This document shows, one piece after another, positions 21,202 through 33,217 of a DNA stretch of 64,000 nucleotides. The notes below the pieces were generated by a model. The model searched no databases, had not been told where the DNA came from, and saw only the letters and a list, made by a program, of their open reading frames with translations. The stretch is from the NCBI GenBank assembly GCA_907163345.1, contig CAJQUN010001139.1:37757-101756 (forward strand), written 5' to 3'. The DNA is from Haberlea rhodopensis. Taxonomy: Eukaryota; Streptophyta; Magnoliopsida; Lamiales; Gesneriaceae. Each line of letters opens with the position of its first letter. Position 1 is the stretch's first letter. The translations under genes and the position numbers were made by a program.

Positions 21202-23166
21202 TGTAGGGTCTTCCTACCTTAACGTCATTTGAATAGCTTAACAAGAAATAAACATGCATTAAAGACATCTTAGAGTACTGGTTGCTATGTGAGCTCAAGG
21301 TAAATTACAGGCCCAAAAAGAAACTTCAATACTTAGTTAATTACATTCCCCAAAAGAATGTTAAGGCTAACAAAATCCTGTATCTATCTTCTTATGCTCC
21401 TTAGCTCACCATCTCAACCCGCCCCTTGGTCTCGATCCAAAAGTGTACCTACAGGAACAGCCCATCGTGAGCATGTACATCATTACTTAATCATCATGAA
21501 ATAATAGCATATAATTAATGCATGGGAATAATTGATAACGTATACTTCCTGTTTAATAGTACTATCCTTCCTTGGTTGTCCCTGTGTCATAATTACGCAT
21601 ATGATCATTAGTTCAAGACATGAATGAATAACATCGTACTTCGTATAAATGCTCACAACAATCTATGTTAATTAGAAATGGGACTGTCCGGGTACTATTA
21701 TGACAGCAGGCACAATTGGCCCCCTCGCTCGACATAACACATCTTATGATACCCATCGCTACGCCTTGATAGCGGATGTATCCCTTATTCAGCGGATGAT
21801 ACCCATCGCTACACCTAGCGGATGTACCCCATCGCTCAGCGGATGATACCCATCGCTACACATAGCGGATGTACCCCATCGCTCAGTTATGTGAGCGGCA
21901 AGACCTTCCTCGCTTGCCCATAATAGTCACCGGACATTCGACCACTCTAAGTAGCATAGTCAAACATGCGTCATCATCTTATAAGGATCATCATTTCACA
22001 CATCATCATCATATCATAATTATCATCGTAACATTATATCATCTTTGTTTATCACCGTATCATCATAATCATCATCATAAATACTTATGCAATTTGATGC
22101 AAAGTCATGGTTTAGGGATATGTTACCGTTGATGCCCGTACGTTTCTTACGTACCTTTTCAAAATGTGGCGAAGTCGTAGCACTTTATCGTCTCGAAGTT
22201 GTGGGTCCTTGAGATGGTTCTACACAACCATACAATTCAATATTAGAAGCTAATCATAGTCCAATATTCAAAATTCCCACAAAAATGCCAAAAACACACT
22301 TTTGTGTGTCTCGCGATCGATCGCCAAGTCGTCCCGATCGATCGCGAGATCACACTGCCCGCATCAACAAAATTATGCATTCGGCGATCGATCGCCACTT
22401 TTGGCGCGATCGATCGCCAAGCTCACCGATCGATCGCCCAAAAGTGGCGATCGATCGCCAAAGGCTTCTGGAGCCTACTGCCTGCTCGCGATCGATCGCC
22501 AAAAACGGGCGATCGATCGCCAGCCTCTGTACATCGAAAATCTCCATTTTTGCACCTTTAAACCTCACCAACCTCAACCATCATTTATTCCAACAACTTA
22601 AAAACATTAAAACACTCAAAACCTTCAATACACATCATAAAACCATTAAAAATCCAACATCCCACCAAGAATCACACTAACCCAAACAAACCCATTTCAA
22701 ACCCTTTTTAAAACCCTTCCAAAACTTAACACACACTTCATGAACATCAATAAGTGCTATATAGACATCATAGGCACTAAATCTTACCAAGAAATGCAAG
22801 GATGAAGCTTTGACAAGAATTTCTTCCCACCTTTAGGGTTAATTTCGAAAATGGGGGAAAGGGAATTTGGGAAAGTGGTTTTGGGAGTTTGAGTGTAAAA
22901 GTGAGGTGGGGTAAAAGTGGTGGGTTATGTCTTACTTTTAATTTGTACCCCAATAACAACATGGTGTATTTAAAATACATTAACATGATAAGCATTTACA
23001 ATTTGTAATCAACTTCATTAAACTCACATCATCCTCATACTTAAAATTAACATCCTTAAATCATGTTACTTCTTCATTTCCCAAACATGACTTAAACATC
23101 ATAATAATTCATCATATAAACATAATTAATGTTCAAGTTACCATCAATTAATTTCGGGGCATTACA
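21202..23166 (-). mobile_element. Solo LTR of a GYP-2-like chromovirus
   Basis: TGTAGGGTCTTCC...GGGGCATTACA, 1965 bp, flanked by GGTTA on both sides (21197-21201, 23167-23171). The ends match the GYP-2 LTR. There is no interior, so it was left by LTR-LTR recombination after insertion. It carries tandem TAGCGGATGTACCCCATCGCT hairpin units at 21765-21900, a CATCAT microsatellite (21960-22080), an ACGT inverted repeat near 22138 and a GCGATCGATCGC cluster. Confidence 0.95.
22311..22521. repeat. GCGATCGATCGC palindrome cluster in the solo LTR
   Basis: About eight palindromes or near-copies. The first two form a longer inverted repeat, TCTCGCGATCGATCG near 22309 against CGATCGATCGCGAGA near 22336. 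A similar paired arrangement occurs in the GYP-4 LTR. Confidence 0.92.
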
Positions 23167-25486
23167 GGTTATGTTCGATTTTGGGGGTTTTGGCAGGGGG
23201 CGGTGATTCTTGTTATTGATCGATTAATTCAGGTTTTAGATGAATTATGGTGCTTAATTGGGTTCGAATTGTGATGTTAAGGGTTCGAAAATTGAAGGGT
23301 GTTCTTGAACAATTTTCGATAATGTCTCATTCGTTTTCCCTCCCTGCATGTGCCCTGCCCCGGGTCTTTTAAATGATTAATTGTCGTGTGTTGACAATTT
23401 TTCTTGAGGGTCATGGATGTGCTTGGGCATGGGTTACATGTTCGTAAATAATTGTGAATTATTTATCGTGTTAGCACATCATTCCTCGGGGCATGGAACT
23501 CGAGCAAGGTTTGGCTTGGACTACGGAGATTTAAGGTACGTGCGACGTACGAGCATTACTTTATATTAGAGCATTTGTGAAATGCATAATGTATTTTGAT
23601 TGCATTAAATAGTTGTGTATGTGATTATATATATGTGTTGAGATAGCCATGGAGCGACCTAATCTTGACATCGCCGCCACAAGCGTGCGTGATACTAGAG
23701 TAGTATAACCTTACAAGATACATGGGGTACTGAATTTATATGACCATTGTAGGGCATTGAGATGCCTGAGAATGACTGTGGAATCATGTATCATTATAAG
23801 ACATTTGAGATGTCTGAGTATAATGGAGAATTGGTAAAATAAATGCGAGGCATTTGAGCTATCTGTGATTGATAGCGAAATTGAGAAATCAGTATTTGAT
23901 ATTGAGATATCTGTATTTGCATGTATAATGAAATTGGAATCCCTATTTATTGATATTCGAGAATTAGGCATGCGATGATGTAAATCAATGTGTTGATTTA
24001 CTGATTTTTGAGATTTGATGAGTTTGATGATTGTGAGAACAGGAACAGTACACGGAATCCTGGATGAGGACGTTGCCATCCAGGGAGTATCATTTAAATT
24101 CATTAGTATTTACTTTTGTTGTAAATTATGAATTTCATTATTGTGATTATGGGATTTTGTGTATTGGTATGCTCACCCCGTTGGGGCTGTCTCTGTTGGG
24201 ACAGGTGAACAGGTACCTCAATGGTCTTGGAGGCTGAGTTCGAGCTGTTGATTGGAGATACTCCCAGGATCATGGTACCAGGGCATGATGGAGCACGGTA
24301 TCATATAGGGTACTTGTATACACCTGAGGGTTATATACATATTCATGATGCTTGCATGTGAGCACGATTATACTTGTATATGGGTTGTATATAAAGGCAT
24401 GAGCCTTTCTCTCTTTTATTTTATATTGCATGCAATTAGTGGTAGAATTGTTAAATGATAAGAGAGTCATTGGTGTATTATGTGGGTGTTGAAACCCACT
24501 TCTGTTGTCCTTTTGTGTGGTGCCTTCCCTGGCTGGGAATTTACTTAGTATTTCTGTATTCTGTTAAGTATTGTGCTTCCCTGGCCGGGAATTATGTTAT
24601 GTGTTGTGCTTTTATTTCGGGATAGCTCAATTTATGGGGAGACTCTGCCCAAATTTTTATAGAAGACCACAATGTAAAAAGTGGGAAAATGGGGATGGTA
24701 ATGGGCGAACTCTATGAGTCTATTTGTTGGCAGAGATGATCTTATAACGTTGAATATTAAAGAAATTTTGTAATTGCCATTCAATGTTAAAGCATCATCT
24801 GAAGTTCCCGATTGATTTGTATAGAAGCATGTGCCACACATAGTGGTTAATACACTAATCAAGGGTTAAGGGCTAGGGGTCCTTACATTAGTGGTATCAG
24901 AGCAGTTGTTGCTCATTGGGCTGTTAAGGGCCCAGGAAGTTGTTGATAGCACATAATTATGCATTGATGGCATTAATGTTGAATGCCACAACTAGTTGTT
25001 TATGTGCTTTTATAATATGAAAAGTGGTATTGCTAACCGTTGTGGTTGCAGGAATCGTGTGCGACGCGATAGGGTGACATTAATGGTAATGTCTGGGACT
25101 CCGTATGTTATGTGCCAAGGAATCTGGTTTTTAAGAAAATCAGGTAAAGGGATATGTCCAAGGTAACATGTCTTGGTATACATATTGATATGCAAGTGGT
25201 TGCATATATGTATTGCATGGTTGATGCATAGCGTATATGGTTATTGTTGCTAACCATGATGGTTGCAGGTTACAGGAAATATGGAGTATGAAAAGGAATG
25301 ATGATTTTACATTCCAGGAGTCTTGTTTATCACAGTGAGAATTTTTATGCTTACGCTTATACCGCTAAAAATGTGGAGCGGGAGGGGGGAGGCTCGCTTG
25401 CACATGGAGGCGGGGTATGCCATACTAAGCTAGGATGAGATACCGCTTGTATGAAGAAGCGAGGATGAGATGCCGCTTGTTAGGAT

Positions 25487-25800
25487 GATGATTCATTCCT
25501 TTGTGATGACACGGATGATAGCGGTGATGTATTCCGCTATGTCGAGGATGATGATTCATTCCTTTGCGATGACACGGATGATAGCGGTGATGTATTCCGC
25601 TGTGTCTAGGATGATGATTCATTCCTTTGTGATGACACGTATGATAGCGGTGATCTATTCCGCTGTGTCGAGGATGATGATTCATTCCTTTGTGATGACA
25701 CGGATGATAGCGGTGATGTATTCCGCTGTGTCTAGGATGATGATTCATTCATTTGTGATGACACGGATGATAGCGGTGATGTGTTCCGCTGTGTCGATTG
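25487..25800. repeat. 63-bp tandem array in LARD-3
   Basis: ACGGATGATAGCGG recurs at 25511, 25574, 25637, 25700 and 25763, exact 63-bp period (one copy has ACGTATG). The unit contains AGCGG...CCGCT inside GACAC...GTGTC arms, the reverse complement of the LARD-2 array. Confidence 0.92.
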
Positions 25801-26165
25801 ATGATGATATATCTCTTTGTGATGATTGGCGATGGTTTATACCGCCGGACACGGATGATAGCGGTGATGTATTCCGCTGTGTCGATTGATGATGATATAT
25901 CTCTTTGTGATGATTGGCGATGGTTTATACCGCCGGACACGGATGATAGCGGTGATGTATTCCGCTGTGTCGATTCATGATGATATATCTCTTTGTGATG
26001 ATTGGCGATGGTTTATACCGCCGGACACGGATGATAGCGGTGATGTATTCCGCTGTGTCGATTGATGATGATATATCTCTTTGTGATGATTGACGATGGT
26101 TTATACCGCCGGACACGGATGATAGCGGTGATGTATTCCGCTGTGTCGATTGATGATGATTCATT
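25790..26165. repeat. 88-bp tandem array in LARD-3
   Basis: ACGGATGATAGCGG recurs at 25851, 25939, 26027 and 26115, exact 88-bp period. The unit is the 63-bp unit enlarged by a GGCGATGGTTTATACCGCC hairpin, so it joins two hairpin types in one repeat. It follows directly on the 63-bp array. Confidence 0.92.
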
Positions 26166-28841
26166 CCTTGTGATGACACGGATGATAGCGTTGATATGTT
26201 CCGCTATGCCGATAATGATGATTCATTCTTCTATGAGGATTGGCGATGATTCGTGCCGCTGGACATGTTGATAGCGATGCCTTGTTCCACTATTATGTGG
26301 ACGATGATTCATGCTCAGGTGTAGAGCGAGGTTTCATGCCACTTATTATATGACGAGGTATCATGCCGTCGATTCTATAGCGATGGATTGTGCCGCTAGG
26401 TACTCAGCACAGGATTCTGCCACCTTCGAGCAATGGGTGCTGATTACGCACTATTATCGAGCGACGGAGACAAGTATGCCGCTATCTTGTTAGCAATGAA
26501 GTATGGGATATTGCTATTCTATTAGCATTATCGTAGCTGGCATGCGTTGATATGCATGTTTTATTATGACTATTTTATTAGCATAATGGTGGATGGCATA
26601 CGTTGAGGTACAGGGACCGTCACGAGTTGACTAGGTCATTGAGATGTCATTGTTGACATGTATCGTCACTAGATGACGATGCCTTAGATGCCATGAGGGG
26701 GCATGTATCGTCACGGGATGACGATGACGGTGGTGTAGGAGATGTCTTATTAGACATGCATCATCGTCACGATGAACAATGCGTTGAGCATACGTATTCA
26801 GTTGTATGCCTTGGGTGCCAGTGCCGAGCACAAGGTGGTGTCTGCATCACCGGTTGACGTGACCCTTATACCGAGCGGGTTGCTCGAGAAATGGATGGAT
26901 GCGCTGTACATGTGATTGTACCGCAGCATATGTTTGAGGTGATCATATTACGAGTGGTGATACCCTTGAGGTATGCTCGTTGGAATGGCTTTTTGGCCAT
27001 GTAATTTGATAACAGGAGTAATCATGGAGGGAATTACTCGCTTTCTATCGATGTGACATGTAGTAGACATGGTCACACCACCCTTGAGGGTGTAGAATGG
27101 TCCTAAAGGAGTAGGATCAGGTTATGTTAAGTACATAGGGACATTAGAATGTCCACGGTGTATCGGCATTAGAGGAATGTTGGGTAAAGACCCACTACTC
27201 TATTGATTTTCTTCCCACAGTATGGTATGCCGTGCGGAAACGTCCATCTTATTGGTAGGTTTGAGGTGAACCTAGAGAGGCAGCGACTAGTTTGTCTGCC
27301 GCGTGCGTGCAGCACCATGAGGGACTTGCTAGAGCCGTTATACTGCTCGCTGGAACCAAGTTTGACAAATCGTAAGGTGATACGATGTGGATTGTGGTGG
27401 ACTCTAGTAGTCACCACGTCATTTGAGGTTGAGGTTGTGCATACTCACTGAAACGTGTATACGTTTATGTGAATCTTGGTGAGACTTGTCTGGGACAGCT
27501 CATGATGCTGGAGTACCAACAAGAGAGTCATCAAGTCGTTGTTGACTCGGTCTGAGGGAATCCGTGTATTTGGGATGCAATGGGTGCTATTGTATCCAGG
27601 TTTTCCAAACGGTGGTTCGAGACTAGTGGACCTCGAGTTCGATGACACTTTCCTTGTGGGGAAGGAGGTAGTATTATACCTATTTGGGAATCTTTGAAAG
27701 ATTCGACAAGTTGATCCATGTGGTGTTGATTTTGGGAATCACACCGTGTGTTGTTAATCGTCGATTATCATTCTCCACGGGCTAGGGAATGACTCAGAAC
27801 TGACGGTTGTGTTTGGGGCTTAAGGGTATGTTGTAGATATCCGAGCCAAGTGCATTGTGTATGCATGTGGTGTCCGTGCTTAGGCAGGTATACCGGTGAG
27901 TATACGGATGCCAGTTGTTGTTTTCCTTTGGTCAAGCATAGAATTATGCTATGTTTGAGCGGTTAAATCTCTGAAGAGAGATTTGGAACACCTCGAGATT
28001 GAGAATCTCCAGGGCACGATAAATTATGAGGAATAATCGTGAAGTTAGTTGACTCCCTTTGAAGAGGGATTACCTCGTGTGGGTTGAGCTATTCCCTTGT
28101 TGGTGTTTTCTCTCCGAGTTATTCGATAACCTTCCCAAGTTTGGATTGTTAAATCCTAGGGTTATCAAAGGATGGCAGGAATTCGGATTTGTTGGGTGTC
28201 GCTGTTGACACAAGCGATGAGGATGCAAAGGGTCTATTGCATGTCCTTTCAGAAATTGCGACTCTGTGGAGTCTCGAATGTTTATTTTGATCAGAATGTG
28301 ATTCTTGGAACATCCGGAAGTGGACATCTTGTGAGATGTATTTTGTGTGAATTTGCGGCCGTGAGTTGCCCAAATTGAGTTGCAATGATGCGACTGCTCC
28401 TTTGATGGAGGAGATTTGAAAAGTGGAAACCAGGGTTGGTATGTGTACACCGTGGTATACTAGAGTTTCCCTTGTAACGATGTATGTTAGACATCGTGAG
28501 TCATGGTAGAGACGTCATTGAATGATATCTACGATAGAATCGGGAGCGAATCGAATCCTTGCAGTTTCAGTTGACTAACTGCTTTTGGATTGTTAGCGTT
28601 GTATTATACCGGCGCTCTTTCGATTTTTGGTGTACTGGAAAGTTTATTTCATTCCAGGGTTTGGTGTGAGGTCAGTGTCCTCGCGGCTGATGTGTCACCC
28701 ATGATGCGTTCATGATAGCCATGTTGGGGCTAAGAGTGACTGTTCGATTCACAGTCATGTGTTTTGGTTTGGGTTGTTGCGGCTGTACTTGGAGTACGCC
28801 TGTGCTAATTTCGAGGATGAAATTCTTTTAGTAGGGGATAT

Positions 28842-29757
28842 TGTGATGACCTGGGATTATAGATGTTAATCCCGGAGTGTTAATAACCCCTAAAGTTTGT
28901 TTTTACGTGGCGATTTGGAGTTTAATCGCGGTGTTGGGCCTCCCGAGCTCGTCTATTTGGGCTGTTGGGATCGTTGGATCCCGAGGTTGAGATTGTATTC
29001 TCATTTTGGTGAAAAACCTATGAGTTGAGTTTTTAGTGTGACTCGGGATCGAGGATGCTTTGTGTGGGCACCGGTAGGGGGTTTTGAAGTTAGAGAGAGA
29101 GTTTTTGAAAACAGATTATTTTTAATGAATCATGATGTATTTGTGGGGCTATTGGTATTTTGGAGAAATTTTGCTATATATACCAGTTGAACCCGAGATT
29201 TTAAGTTTAGAAATCATTTTCTTCCACCTTGCCGCCTCTCTCTCTCTCTCACCGCGTTCTGCCCATTTCCCGTCGCCCCAACCCCCGCGCGTAAAAGCGC
29301 CGCGCCCGCCGCCGTCCGGCCGCCATCCGGCGCGTCCGACCCACCAACGGCGTCTTCTCTTCCAGGCGCACCTTTCCATACCAGGAATTCGAAGTTTCGT
29401 CGCGATTTGCGTTTGGATTTTGCAGAAAAGCGCAGAGGCCCAATTTCTAGGGTTCTTCGATTTTCGAACGATTTCCCTCCGATTTTCGATTGGGTAACCT
29501 CCCTTACCCATTTTTCGTTATTCTCATGTAATTCCCTGCCATTTTTGGTGATGTTGGTTCGAAATGTTTCCCTGTATGCGTAGGGTTATGTTCGATTTTG
29601 GGGGTTTTGGCAGGGGGGGCGGTGATTCTTGTTATTGATCGATTAATTCAGGTTTTAGATGAATTATGGTGCTTAATTGGGTTCGAATTGTGATGTTAAG
29701 GGTTCGAAAATTGAAGGGTGTTCTTGAACAATTTTCAATAATGTCTCATTCGTTTTC
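28842..29757 (+). mobile_element. LARD-3 3' LTR, first 916 bp
   Basis: Starts TGTGATGACCTGGG after the polypurine tract and aligns with 20465-21201 + 23172-23337. It stops after CGTTTTC, where GYP-1 begins with TGTGAGACC. The undisturbed stretch at 29578-29600 shows the site that the solo LTR occupies in the 5' LTR. Confidence 0.93.
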
Positions 29758-30679
29758 TGTGAGACCCCGTTATCAAATCAAGATACTAAGGTGCGATTAA
29801 GCGAACTAATCATTCATACGTATATATCAGAGTAATAAGTCGTGTTGATTAACCTGAGCTTAAGAGATTTACAGTACCAAAAGTTTAAAAGGAATTCCAC
29901 ATATTCCTACAAAAGGCACTACATTATAGTCTTACTCTACTTATAGTAGAAGCTATACAAAAAATTTCTCTAACATGCTAATCCTGTAGCACTCCTTATA
30001 GCTCAGCATTTCAACCCCGACCCTGGTTCCCATCATCAAAAGCACCTACAAAGACAACCCCCAACACATGAGCATAACATAATTCATATTCAACATAATA
30101 TGAATGTAAGACGTAAATGCATAATCATAAATACAAAACACTTCCTGTATTTCCATCGCATTTACAACGCCTATTGGTTGTCCCTGTACCATAATTCATA
30201 ATCAAACACTATATGAACATATGGTTTCATAAATAAATGTCATGACATATCATCTCTTTTTCTTGAGTCAGTCATCATCAGTTATTTTAAACGCTTTTTC
30301 GCTTCATAATCTCAACACAAGCGGTATCTCATCCTCGCTTCTTCATACCAGCGGTATCTCATCCTCGCTCAGTATGGTATACCCCGCCTCCATGTGCAAG
30401 CGGGCCTCCCCTCATCCCGCTCCACATTTTTAGCGGTAAAGCGTAAGCATTAAAATCTTCACTGTGATCACCCCTGACTCGTGGAATACAGCTCTTTTAT
30501 TCCACATCATAATATGCAATCACAATGCATAATATCACAATATGCAATCACAATGCATAATAACATGTATCATACTCTCAATGCATCACATTGCATTCAT
30601 CATGTGTCAAATAGACAAATATAAAATACATGTTACCGTTGGGATGTCCGTACGTCGCTTACGTACCTTTCCAAAATGT
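29758..30679 (-). mobile_element. GYP-1, partial chromovirus LTR
   Basis: Begins TGTGAGACCCCGTTATC, the reverse complement of the GYP-4 LTR end, and follows it to the ACGT inverted repeat (near 30649-30666), where GYP-2 interrupts. It holds AAGCGG...CGCTT hairpins at 30315-30375. It is clearly diverged from GYP-4, hence older. The rest lies beyond the window. Confidence 0.85.
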
Positions 30680-31104
30680 TGTAGGGTCTTCCTACCTTAA
30701 CTTCATATAGTACACATATAATGGACAGAACATGCATTTATAACCTCTTAAGGGTTCCGGTTGTAGCTTGAGCTAAGAAGATTACAGGCCAAAATAAAAT
30801 TTCCAAAAGCTATTTAATTACATTCCCAATAATGAATGTTAAAGTTATAGATTTATACTACTCCTAGAGTAGAGACTATCAAAATCCTGCATCCTATATT
30901 CATCTTGCCCCTTTTAGCTCACCGCCTCTACCCGACCCCTAGGCCCTTCGGTCCAAAAGTGTACCTACAGGGACAACACATCGTGAGCATAAACATATTT
31001 AATTAACATGATATTAAAAGACATACAGTAATGCGTAACATCTTAGTTAAGTAAAAGTTATTGGTCGTTCTTCAACTTCTTTTGTTATCCCTGATTCTTA
31101 TTCA

Positions 31105-31325
31105 TGTATAAGGGCATCTTACCCCATTGTATGGCATCTTACCATAACATAACCATCGTGTGGCATCTTACCACATGGGCATCTTACCCAATCATATGGC
31201 GTCTTGCCATATCATAACATTGTGTGGCATCTTACCACAGGGGCATCTTACCCACTCACATACATTGGGTGGCATCTTACCACATGGGCGTCTTACCCAA
31301 TCATATACGTCGTATGACCTTATCA
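31105..31325. repeat. CATCTTA-loop hairpin array in GYP-2 3' LTR
   Basis: At least nine mini-stems around a 7-nt loop. Examples: TGTGG-CATCTTA-CCACA (31159-31175), TGGG-CATCTTA-CCCA (31176-31190), ATATGG-CGTCTTG-CCATAT (31194-31212). Stem pairs change together while the loop is nearly fixed. The same array is in the 5' LTR copy at 37805-38025. Confidence 0.9.
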
Positions 31326-31495
31326 TACACTTACTTATCATAAACATCATCATCATAAACGTCATCATAAACATCATCATCATAATCATCATCATAAACA
31401 TCGTCATCATAATCATAATCCTCATAAATATCATCATAAACATCATCATCGTAAACATCATCATAAACATCATCATCATAAGCATCATCATTAAA
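31325..31495. repeat. CATCAT/AAACATCAT microsatellite in GYP-2 3' LTR
   Basis: Imperfect (CAT)n with AAACATCATCAT units. It yields the methionine-rich false frame on the minus strand. The 5' LTR copy at 38035-38215 differs in unit number, as expected of slippage. Confidence 0.92.
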
Positions 31496-31702
31496 TGTGG
31501 GCGTATGGTTTACCGTCCGATGCTCGTACGTTTCTTACGTACCTTAATTCCAAAAGAAGGAGAAATTGCAGAACTTTATCTCCTTGAAGTTGTGGGTACC
31601 TGGGACGGTTCTACATAACCATACAAATTGATATTAGAAGCTAAACAATAGCCCAATACCAAAAATTTAACAAAAATCATCATTTTCCTACTTTTGAACA
31701 GT

Positions 31703-31913
31703 GGCGATCGATCGCTCAAAACATGGCGATCGATCGCCTGATTTCACTTAGCGGCGATCGATCGCTTAAAATGAGGCGATCGATCGCCTGATGCACATTT
31801 CGCTACTGGACATTGGCGATCGATCGCGCCATTTGAGGCGATCGATCGCCTACCCTCATATTTGCGTACTGCCTCTCGGCGATCGATCGCTGCTTTTGTA
31901 GCGATCGATCGCC
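31703..31913. repeat. GCGATCGATCGC palindrome cluster, GYP-2 3' LTR
   Basis: Eight perfect 12-bp palindromes within ~210 bp, in four pairs, with spacers of ~11-20 bp. No copy is degraded here, though each holds three CpG sites. Confidence 0.95.
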
Positions 31914-32689
31914 ACAACCAGTGGCCGCGATTTCACCATTTTGTGTGCACTTTCCAACCTCATCCTCATACCTTTCAAAACCAAACTTCCCAACAATAAC
32001 AATAACATCATAACCCACTAAAAACCACATAAAACACTTCAAAAATCATACCCCAAACATATATAACACATACCCCAAAACAACCCACATAAATCATCAA
32101 AACTAACCCATTTCAACACCAAACATCTTGAAAACTTAAGGAAGGGTCCCATACCTCTTGTAGGCTCCAAATCTTAGCAAAAATTACACAAACACAAGTT
32201 TTGTGGAACTTTCCTTCTTCTTCTTTGGTGGATTTCGAAAATGGGTAAAATGGTAGGGTTTGGAAGTAATTTGGGGATTTAGAGTGTAAAAGTGTAAAGT
32301 GAGATAAAGTGTAGGAAAAAAAAGGTGGGTATATTGGGAATAAAAGGGGTTGTGTAATTTAATTAAAAATTGTACCCCAAACTTAACATGATGTATAAAA
32401 TACTCCAACATGGTATTTTAAAAGCATTTTTACAAAAATGCTCTAAACTTCATCTAAAATCACATCTTCCTCATATTTAATAATCAACACAATTAAATCA
32501 TGTTAACATCTTAATACCCAACACATAAATCAATTATCACATGATTCATCATATAAACATAATTAATGCCTTAATTGCAATTAATTAATTTCGGGGCATC
32601 ACATTACTCCCCTACTTACAAGATTTCGTCCTCGAAATCGCATGCACTTACCCAAAAAGAAACTAAACATAAATCATACCAGAAAATAG

Positions 32690-33217
32690 TTCCGGGTAAT
32701 GCTGCATCATATGCCGTTCCGTCTCCCACGTAGCCTCCTCGACACCCCGACGATCCCACTGAACTTAGACCATCGGTATAACTTTACTTCGTAATCTGCG
32801 ATCCTCACGATCCAGAATTCTGACCGGTCGTTCAACGTAGGATACATCTGAATCCAACTGCACTTCAGTAGGCTGTAAAACATGAGACGGGTCTGGCTCA
32901 TACTTTCTCAACATAGAAACATGGAAGACATCATGAATTCCAGATAAAGACGGCGGTAGAGCCAAACGATAAGCCAATGTACCAATACGCTGCAATACCT
33001 CATACGGTCCGACATATCTCGGAGATAACTTTCCCCGCATACCAAAACGGACCACACCCCTGAAGGGTGAGATTTTCAAGAAAACATTGTCTCCTACTTG
33101 GAATTCTAGCGGCCGTCGCCACTTATTGGCGTAGGCTGCTTGCCTATCTTGGGCCGCTTTCATCTTTAAGCGTATCATCTTAATCTTTTCCTCCATGTCC
33201 TTAATCATATCCGGTCC
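32690..33217 (-). pseudogene. pol: GYP-2 integrase C-terminus and chromodomain (two stops)
   Basis: Encodes the GPY/F region (RYVGPYEVLQRIG) and the HDVFHVSMLRKY linker, then the chromodomain, which in chromoviruses binds heterochromatin marks and steers integration. A TGA at 33218-33220 (GGA in GYP-3 and GYP-4) separates it from the integrase core. A TAA at 32765-32767 (AAA in GYP-3) cuts the chromodomain at its start; the WETE segment still follows in frame. Same reading frame as the rest of pol. Confidence 0.9.

Larger units (their letters stand above)
20465..24887 (+). mobile_element. LARD-3 5' LTR (contains a solo LTR)
   Basis: TGTGATGACC...GGGGTCCTTACA, 2453 bp once the solo LTR and one GGTTA copy are removed. 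TATA box at 20797, GC-rich leader 20880-20990, ACGT inverted repeat near 23537-23553 (GGTACGTGCGACGTACG), CTCAA-type hairpins at 23750-23860, and the PBS four bases beyond its end. Confidence 0.93.
24888..28841 (+). mobile_element. LARD-3 interior (non-coding)
   Basis: PBS TGGTATCAGAGC at 24892-24903; polypurine tract TAGTAGGGGATAT before 28842, preceded by TTTCGAGGATGAAAT. Hairpin arrays fill 25370-26480. 26560-28800 is unique-looking sequence collinear with LARD-0, LARD-2 and LARD-4. The 139-codon frame through 25470-25889 is an artefact of the 63/88-bp repeats. No recognised protein domain. Confidence 0.87.
20465..29757 (+). mobile_element. LARD-3, plus-strand non-autonomous element (3' LTR cut by GYP-1)
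   Basis: 5' LTR 20465-24887 (with a solo LTR inside), PBS 24892, interior 24888-28841, polypurine tract and partial 3' LTR 28842-29757. The remaining 3' LTR must lie right of the window, after all nested layers. The LTR copies differ at several bases and in the GC-rich run, so it is older than LARD-2, LARD-4 or GYP-4. It is the outermost layer of the right-hand nest. Confidence 0.93.
30680..32603 (-). mobile_element. GYP-2 3' LTR
   Basis: 1924 bp, TGTAGGGTCTTCC...GGGGCATCACA on the plus strand. In element sense it holds, in order: a GCGATCGATCGC cluster, the ACGT inverted repeat (near 31526-31542), a CAT/ATG microsatellite and the CATCTTA hairpin array. It is nearly identical to the visible part of its 5' LTR. 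Confidence 0.95.

Noticed and set aside
25425..25980. Histidine- or methionine-rich repeat proteins on both strands
   Set aside because: The 63-bp repeat is a multiple of three, so any stop-free frame stays open; not conserved where the period is 59 or 88 bp.
31160..31618. 152-codon isoleucine-rich and, on the other strand, methionine-rich frames (also 37860-38342)
   Set aside because: Products of the CAT/ATG microsatellite and CATCTTA array inside the GYP-2 LTRs.
31703..31913. CRISPR-like array (12-bp repeats with short spacers)
   Set aside because: Repeats too short, spacers irregular and partly shared, no cas genes, and the setting is a plant LTR.
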